From the NCBI RefSeq assembly GCF_022179185.1, contig NZ_BPQJ01000021.1, forward strand, positions 1-64,000: a stretch of 64,000 bases of DNA. Reading direction: 5' to 3'. This stretch comes from Methylobacterium frigidaeris. Lineage in GTDB: Bacteria > Pseudomonadota > Alphaproteobacteria > Rhizobiales > Beijerinckiaceae. A model generated the notes under the pieces. The model saw nothing but the letters and a program-made list of their open reading frames with translations. It had not been told where the DNA came from and did no database searches. The translations under genes were made by a program, and so were the position numbers. Positions within the stretch are counted from its first letter, which is position 1. Each line of letters begins with the position of its first letter. This document shows, piece after piece, positions 60,804-64,000 of this stretch.

Positions 60804-61760
60804 TCACAAGGCGGCGACGGGACTGGCCCCGAGGCGGACGCTGCGCGGCCCGGCACCGTAGGCCCGCAGGAACGCCCGGCGCATCCGCTCGCGGTTGGCG
60901 AAACCCGTCTCGCGCGCGATCTCCTCGACCGGCAGGCGGCTCTGCTCCAGCATCAGCTTCGCCGCTTCCAGGCGGATGCGCTCCACCGCCTTGGCCGGCG
61001 AGGCGCCGGTCTCCGCCCGGAACAGGCGCGTGAACTGGCGCGGGCTGAGGCAGGCCACCGCCGCCAGCGCCTCGGTCGTCAACGGCAGGTGCAGGTTCCG
61101 TCGCGCATAGGCCAGGACAGCCTGGATCCGGTCGGTGCGGGCGTCGAGATCGAGGAAGGCCGAGTGCTGCGCCTGGCCGCCGGCCCGACGGCGCTCCATT
61201 ACGAGGCCGCGGGCCACGCTGACGGCGAGATCCCGGCCGTGGTCGTGCTCGATCATGCCGACCGCGAGATCGATGGCGGCCGACATGCCGGCCGAGGTCC
61301 AGATGGTGCCATCGACGACGTAGATCCTGTCGATGTCGAGCCGGCAGGCCGGATAGCGCGCGCGGAACTGCGGCGCGAAATGCCAGTGGGTGGTCGCACG
61401 CCGTCCGTCGAGCAGGCCGGCATCGCCCAGCATGAAGGCGCCCAGGCACAGCCCGGCGACCCGCCGCGTCGAGCGGGCGGCCGCGCGGAGATGGTCGGCG
61501 AGGACGGGCGAGGTCTGGGGTATGCCGATGCCGGCCGCGACGAGGAGCGTGTCGAAGGGCGCCGGGTCACCGAGCGGCTCGGTGGCGACGTCGGGACCGA
61601 GACCGGACCGGATCGGACCGCCGCGCTCCGACAGCAGGTGGATGTCGTAGAGCGCCGCCCCGGCGTAGCGGTTCGCCACCACGAACGGCGAGGTCACGGC
61701 GAGACCCATGAAGTCGAAATCGGGGCCGATCACCACCCCCGTGCGGCGCGTCGTCGTCAT
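60804..61760 (-). CDS. GlxA-family regulator, DJ-1/PfpI plus AraC domain (copy 2)
   Basis: This 318-residue protein has the same layout as its neighbour. The PfpI-like domain opens TGVVIGPDFDFMGLAVTS and keeps the Cys in GLCLGAFMLGDAGLL and the AAIDLAVGMIE segment. The AraC DNA-binding part reads LAAVACLSPRQFTRLFRAET ... ARETGFANRERMRRAFLRAYG. The two proteins are clearly paralogous, from a tandem duplication, but diverged throughout. Ligand unknown. It is divergent from the NB-ARC-like regulator with 280 bp between the starts. Confidence 0.9.
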   Translation of the reverse strand: MTTTRRTGVVIGPDFDFMGLAVTSPFVVANRYAGAALYDIHLLSERGGPIRSGLGPDVATEPLGDPAPFDTLLVAAGIGIPQTSPVLADHLRAAARSTRRVAGLCLGAFMLGDAGLLDGRRATTHWHFAPQFRARYPACRLDIDRIYVVDGTIWTSAGMSAAIDLAVGMIEHDHGRDLAVSVARGLVMERRRAGGQAQHSAFLDLDARTDRIQAVLAYARRNLHLPLTTEALAAVACLSPRQFTRLFRAETGASPAKAVERIRLEAAKLMLEQSRLPVEEIARETGFANRERMRRAFLRAYGAGPRSVRLGASPVAAL

Positions 61761-62040
61761 CGGCTCCGTCCCCTTTCTCGCGCCGCACCATCGGCCCGGG
61801 CGCCGGCCGTGGCAAGCATGACGGCCTGAAACGAGGCTTCACCTTCCGTTAGGGGAAGGTGGACGCTTTGGCGGAGGAATGTCCGGAAAAGTGGCATCTA
61901 CGTCCGAGAGCCCGGATGATCGGGGATACGGCTGCGCTATGGTGCGCCGGCCGGTTTCGCGCGCAGGGAGCCGTCCCCGGGAGGGACGGAGCCGGCGGCG
62001 TCTCGGATGACCGGCGTCGGGCAGGTGCGGGAGCGGCGGC

Positions 62041-64000
62041 ATGACGAAGGCAAGCGACGCCACGGCGGGCGCGCCTGGCGCGGTGCGCCCGGAGATCGTG
62101 TTCGGCGTCTTCACGCTGCTCCCCGAGCAGCGGCGTCTCCTGGCGGGGTCGTCCGTCGTCAAGCTCGGCAGCCGCGCCTTCGATCTCCTGATCCATCTCG
62201 CGTCGCGGCCCGGTGAGGTGATCAGCCACCGCGAGCTGACGGCGGCCGCCTGGGCCGGGGCGCAGGTCGAGGAGAGCAACCTCCGCTTCCAGATCGGGCA
62301 GCTCCGGAAGGCGCTCGCCGAGCACGCGGACGGGGCCGAGCACGTCACGAGCGTGCCGGGCCGCGGCTACTGCTTCACGGCGACGGTGACGCCCTGCGCG
62401 CCGGCCCAGCCGGTGTCCCTGGTCCGGCCGGCCGGCTCGTCGCTCCTGCCGCCCGAGCCGCCGAACCTGATCGGCCGGTCCGCCGATGTCGAGGTCCTGC
62501 TCGGGTGCCTGGCGCGTCATCGGCTGGTGACGGTGGTTGGAACGGGCGGCGTCGGCAAGACGACGCTCGCCGCCGCAGTCATGCATCGGATCGGCGGCCC
62601 TGCCGCACAGTCGCGGTACTTCGTCGACCTGACGACGCTGGACGATCCCAGGCTCGTGCCGAGCGCCGTCGCCTCTGCACTGGGCGTCCCGGTCGGATCG
62701 GCCAATCCCCTGCCGCAGATCGTCAAGGTGCTGGCGGATGCGGACGCCCTCCTCGTCCTCGACAATTGCGAGCACGTCATCGACGCCGCCGCGCTCGCCG
62801 CCGAGGCCATCCTCCGGCGCGCGCCCGCCGCGCGCATCCTCGCGACGAGCCGCGAACCGCTCCGGCTGTCCGGCGAGGCCGTCCACCACCTCCTGCCGCT
62901 GGCGGCGCCCTTCGCCGATGCGGACGACCCGCTCGCCTTCTCGGCGGTCCAGCTCTTCTGCGACCGGGCACGCTTGCAATCACCCGATCTGGCCCTCGAT
63001 CCGGTCCAGGCCCGGCTCGTCGGCGAGATCTGCCGGCAGGTCGACGGTCTTCCCCTGGCGATCGAACTCGTCGCGGCGCGCATGCGGACCCTGGGTCTCG
63101 CCGGCCTCGTCGAGCTTTTGCGCAACGGCGCCGAGCTCGCCCACCGCAGCGCCGTCCCCCGCCACCGCAGCCTTCAGGCCACCTTCGACTGGAGCTACGC
63201 CCTCCTGTCGGAGGCCGAGGCCCGCGCGCTGCGGACCCTGTCGATCTTCACGGGCCACTTCTCGCTGAATGCGGCCGTGTCGGTCCTCGACGACGGTACG
63301 GACCGGTCCGATCACCTGGAGGTCCTCAGTGCGCTCGCCGACAAGTCCCATCTCGTGCTGGAGGCCGCACATGGTCTGGAGGCCGCACATGGCGGCGCCC
63401 GCTACCGCCTGCTCCAGATGACGCGCCAATTCGCCCTCCGGAAGCTCCGGGCGGCGGGCGAGGAAGCGGGCGTCGCCCGCCGGCACGTCGCCTGCTACGC
63501 AGGCCTGCTCGAGGGCGCGCGGGCGGCGAGCGGGACGCGGCACGGTGGCGACGGGGTGGCGGCCCTCGCCTTCGAGATCGGCAACGTCCGCTCCGCACTG
63601 GTCTGGGCGTTCGGGCCGGGCGGCGACGCGCAGCTGGCGGTCCGGCTCGCGGCCTGTTCCGCGCCCCTGTTCCTGCACCTCTCACTCCTGGCCGAATGCG
63701 TCGACTGGACCGGGCGGGCGCTCGGGGCAAAGGAGTTCGCCGCGCTCGGGCCGAAGCTGCGGCTCGAGCTGAAGGCGGCACGAAGCGTCGCCCTGCGCTA
63801 CACCAGGGGCAACGGCGAGGACGCGCGAGCCGCGCTCCACGACGCCCTGGACCTGGCGGAGACCGAGCAGGACCTCGCGTACCAGATCCGGTTGCTGGAG
63901 GGCCTGTACATCTTCGCGCTCCGCCTCGCGGACTTCAAGGCCGCGATGGCCTATGCGGAGCGCGGCCGCGCCGGCGTCTGGCACTCGCTCACCGATACCG
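62041..64000 (+). CDS. Winged-helix regulator with NB-ARC-like ATPase, cut by the window edge
   Basis: The first 653 codons are present; the gene continues past the edge. Residues 20-115 form an OmpR-type winged helix (LGSRAFDLLIHLASRPGEVI, EESNLRFQIGQLRKAL, SVPGRGYCFTA). Residues 145-420 form a STAND/NB-ARC-type ATPase with Walker A GTGGVGKTT, Walker B ALLVLDNCEHV, a sensor ILATSREPLR and GLPLAIELVAAR. Helical repeats follow (AFSLNAAV-like, then TPR-like segments). Such regulators (predicted ATPase-winged-helix type) bind a signal in the C-terminal part and switch with ATP. A direct 18-bp repeat encodes LEAAHGLEAAHGG near 63358. The target may be the divergent GlxA gene cluster. Confidence 0.85.
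   Translation, partial: MTKASDATAGAPGAVRPEIVFGVFTLLPEQRRLLAGSSVVKLGSRAFDLLIHLASRPGEVISHRELTAAAWAGAQVEESNLRFQIGQLRKALAEHADGAEHVTSVPGRGYCFTATVTPCAPAQPVSLVRPAGSSLLPPEPPNLIGRSADVEVLLGCLARHRLVTVVGTGGVGKTTLAAAVMHRIGGPAAQSRYFVDLTTLDDPRLVPSAVASALGVPVGSANPLPQIVKVLADADALLVLDNCEHVIDAAALAAEAILRRAPAARILATSREPLRLSGEAVHHLLPLAAPFADADDPLAFSAVQLFCDRARLQSPDLALDPVQARLVGEICRQVDGLPLAIELVAARMRTLGLAGLVELLRNGAELAHRSAVPRHRSLQATFDWSYALLSEAEARALRTLSIFTGHFSLNAAVSVLDDGTDRSDHLEVLSALADKSHLVLEAAHGLEAAHGGARYRLLQMTRQFALRKLRAAGEEAGVARRHVACYAGLLEGARAASGTRHGGDGVAALAFEIGNVRSALVWAFGPGGDAQLAVRLAACSAPLFLHLSLLAECVDWTGRALGAKEFAALGPKLRLELKAARSVALRYTRGNGEDARAALHDALDLAETEQDLAYQIRLLEGLYIFALRLADFKAAMAYAERGRAGVWHSLTDT

Noticed and set aside
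1-64000. tRNA, rRNA or CRISPR array
   Set aside because: I found no cloverleaf, rRNA signature or regularly spaced repeat by eye; short RNAs cannot be excluded without a covariance search.

Overview
The window looks like part of a chromosome, or of a large replicon, from a high-GC alphaproteobacterium. Codon use is strongly GC-rich throughout. Small secreted proteins of a type I associate with Methylobacterium, Rhizobiales-style regulators and ISL3/IS1182 transposase remains point to Methylobacterium or a close relative. That placement is inference from familiarity with protein families, not from a search. I saw no rRNA, tRNA or CRISPR array.

Layout. (1) 1-7.4 kb is an ordinary metabolic and transport patchwork: a frameshifted amidohydrolase running off the left edge, a SemiSWEET-like protein, a LysR regulator divergent from a Gfo/Idh/MocA dehydrogenase, an MFS exporter, and a royal-jelly-type beta-propeller fused to a VOC domain. 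(2) 7.5-12.1 kb is a gene graveyard: an IS3 orfA stub, two head-to-tail ISL3-family elements (one killed by a nonsense codon, one internally deleted) and several broken small genes. (3) 12.36-27.94 kb is a long run of same-strand genes, mostly exported proteins. It includes a caspase-fold protease with Sel1 repeats, a trypsin-like protease, an OmpA-type wall-binding protein, a membrane protein whose cytoplasmic part recalls the Lon (S16) protease fold, an anti-sigma-like protein and many uncharacterised secreted proteins. This is the best candidate for an undescribed system. (4) 28-40 kb holds stress and secreted proteins (universal stress protein, Cys-rich protein, beta-helix protein, DUF4344 metallopeptidase, PLA2-like protein), an aspartate 4-decarboxylase gene with one in-frame stop, an AraC regulator, and two copies of a 123-bp triple-hairpin repeat. 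(5) 40-49 kb holds a SulP permease, a large Orn/Lys/Arg decarboxylase followed by an AspT-type exchanger, a Gly-rich secreted protein and an HD-domain protein. (6) 49.8-51.4 kb is a decayed IS1182 element that has cut off a thiolase gene. (7) 51.4-64 kb holds an Rrf2 regulator with a DHA2 exporter, an orphan HisKA_2-type kinase, and a minus-strand block. That block contains an alpha/beta hydrolase, a CMD/AhpD-like protein, a two-gene molybdenum hydroxylase and two GlxA-type regulators. A divergent winged-helix/NB-ARC-like regulator runs off the right edge.

How genes may work together. In region 3, translationally coupled genes (ATGA, GTGA and TGATG overlaps) and the mix of proteases, an envelope anchor and secreted partners suggest an envelope-located proteolytic signalling or defence cascade. 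In region 5, the decarboxylase-exchanger pair fits decarboxylation-driven antiport, which can supply pH homeostasis or a proton-motive force. The aspartate branch of that metabolism seems to be decaying, since aspD carries a stop. In region 7, the molybdenum hydroxylase, hydrolase and CMD genes next to two sensing-type AraC regulators resemble an inducible aldehyde or aromatic oxidation locus.
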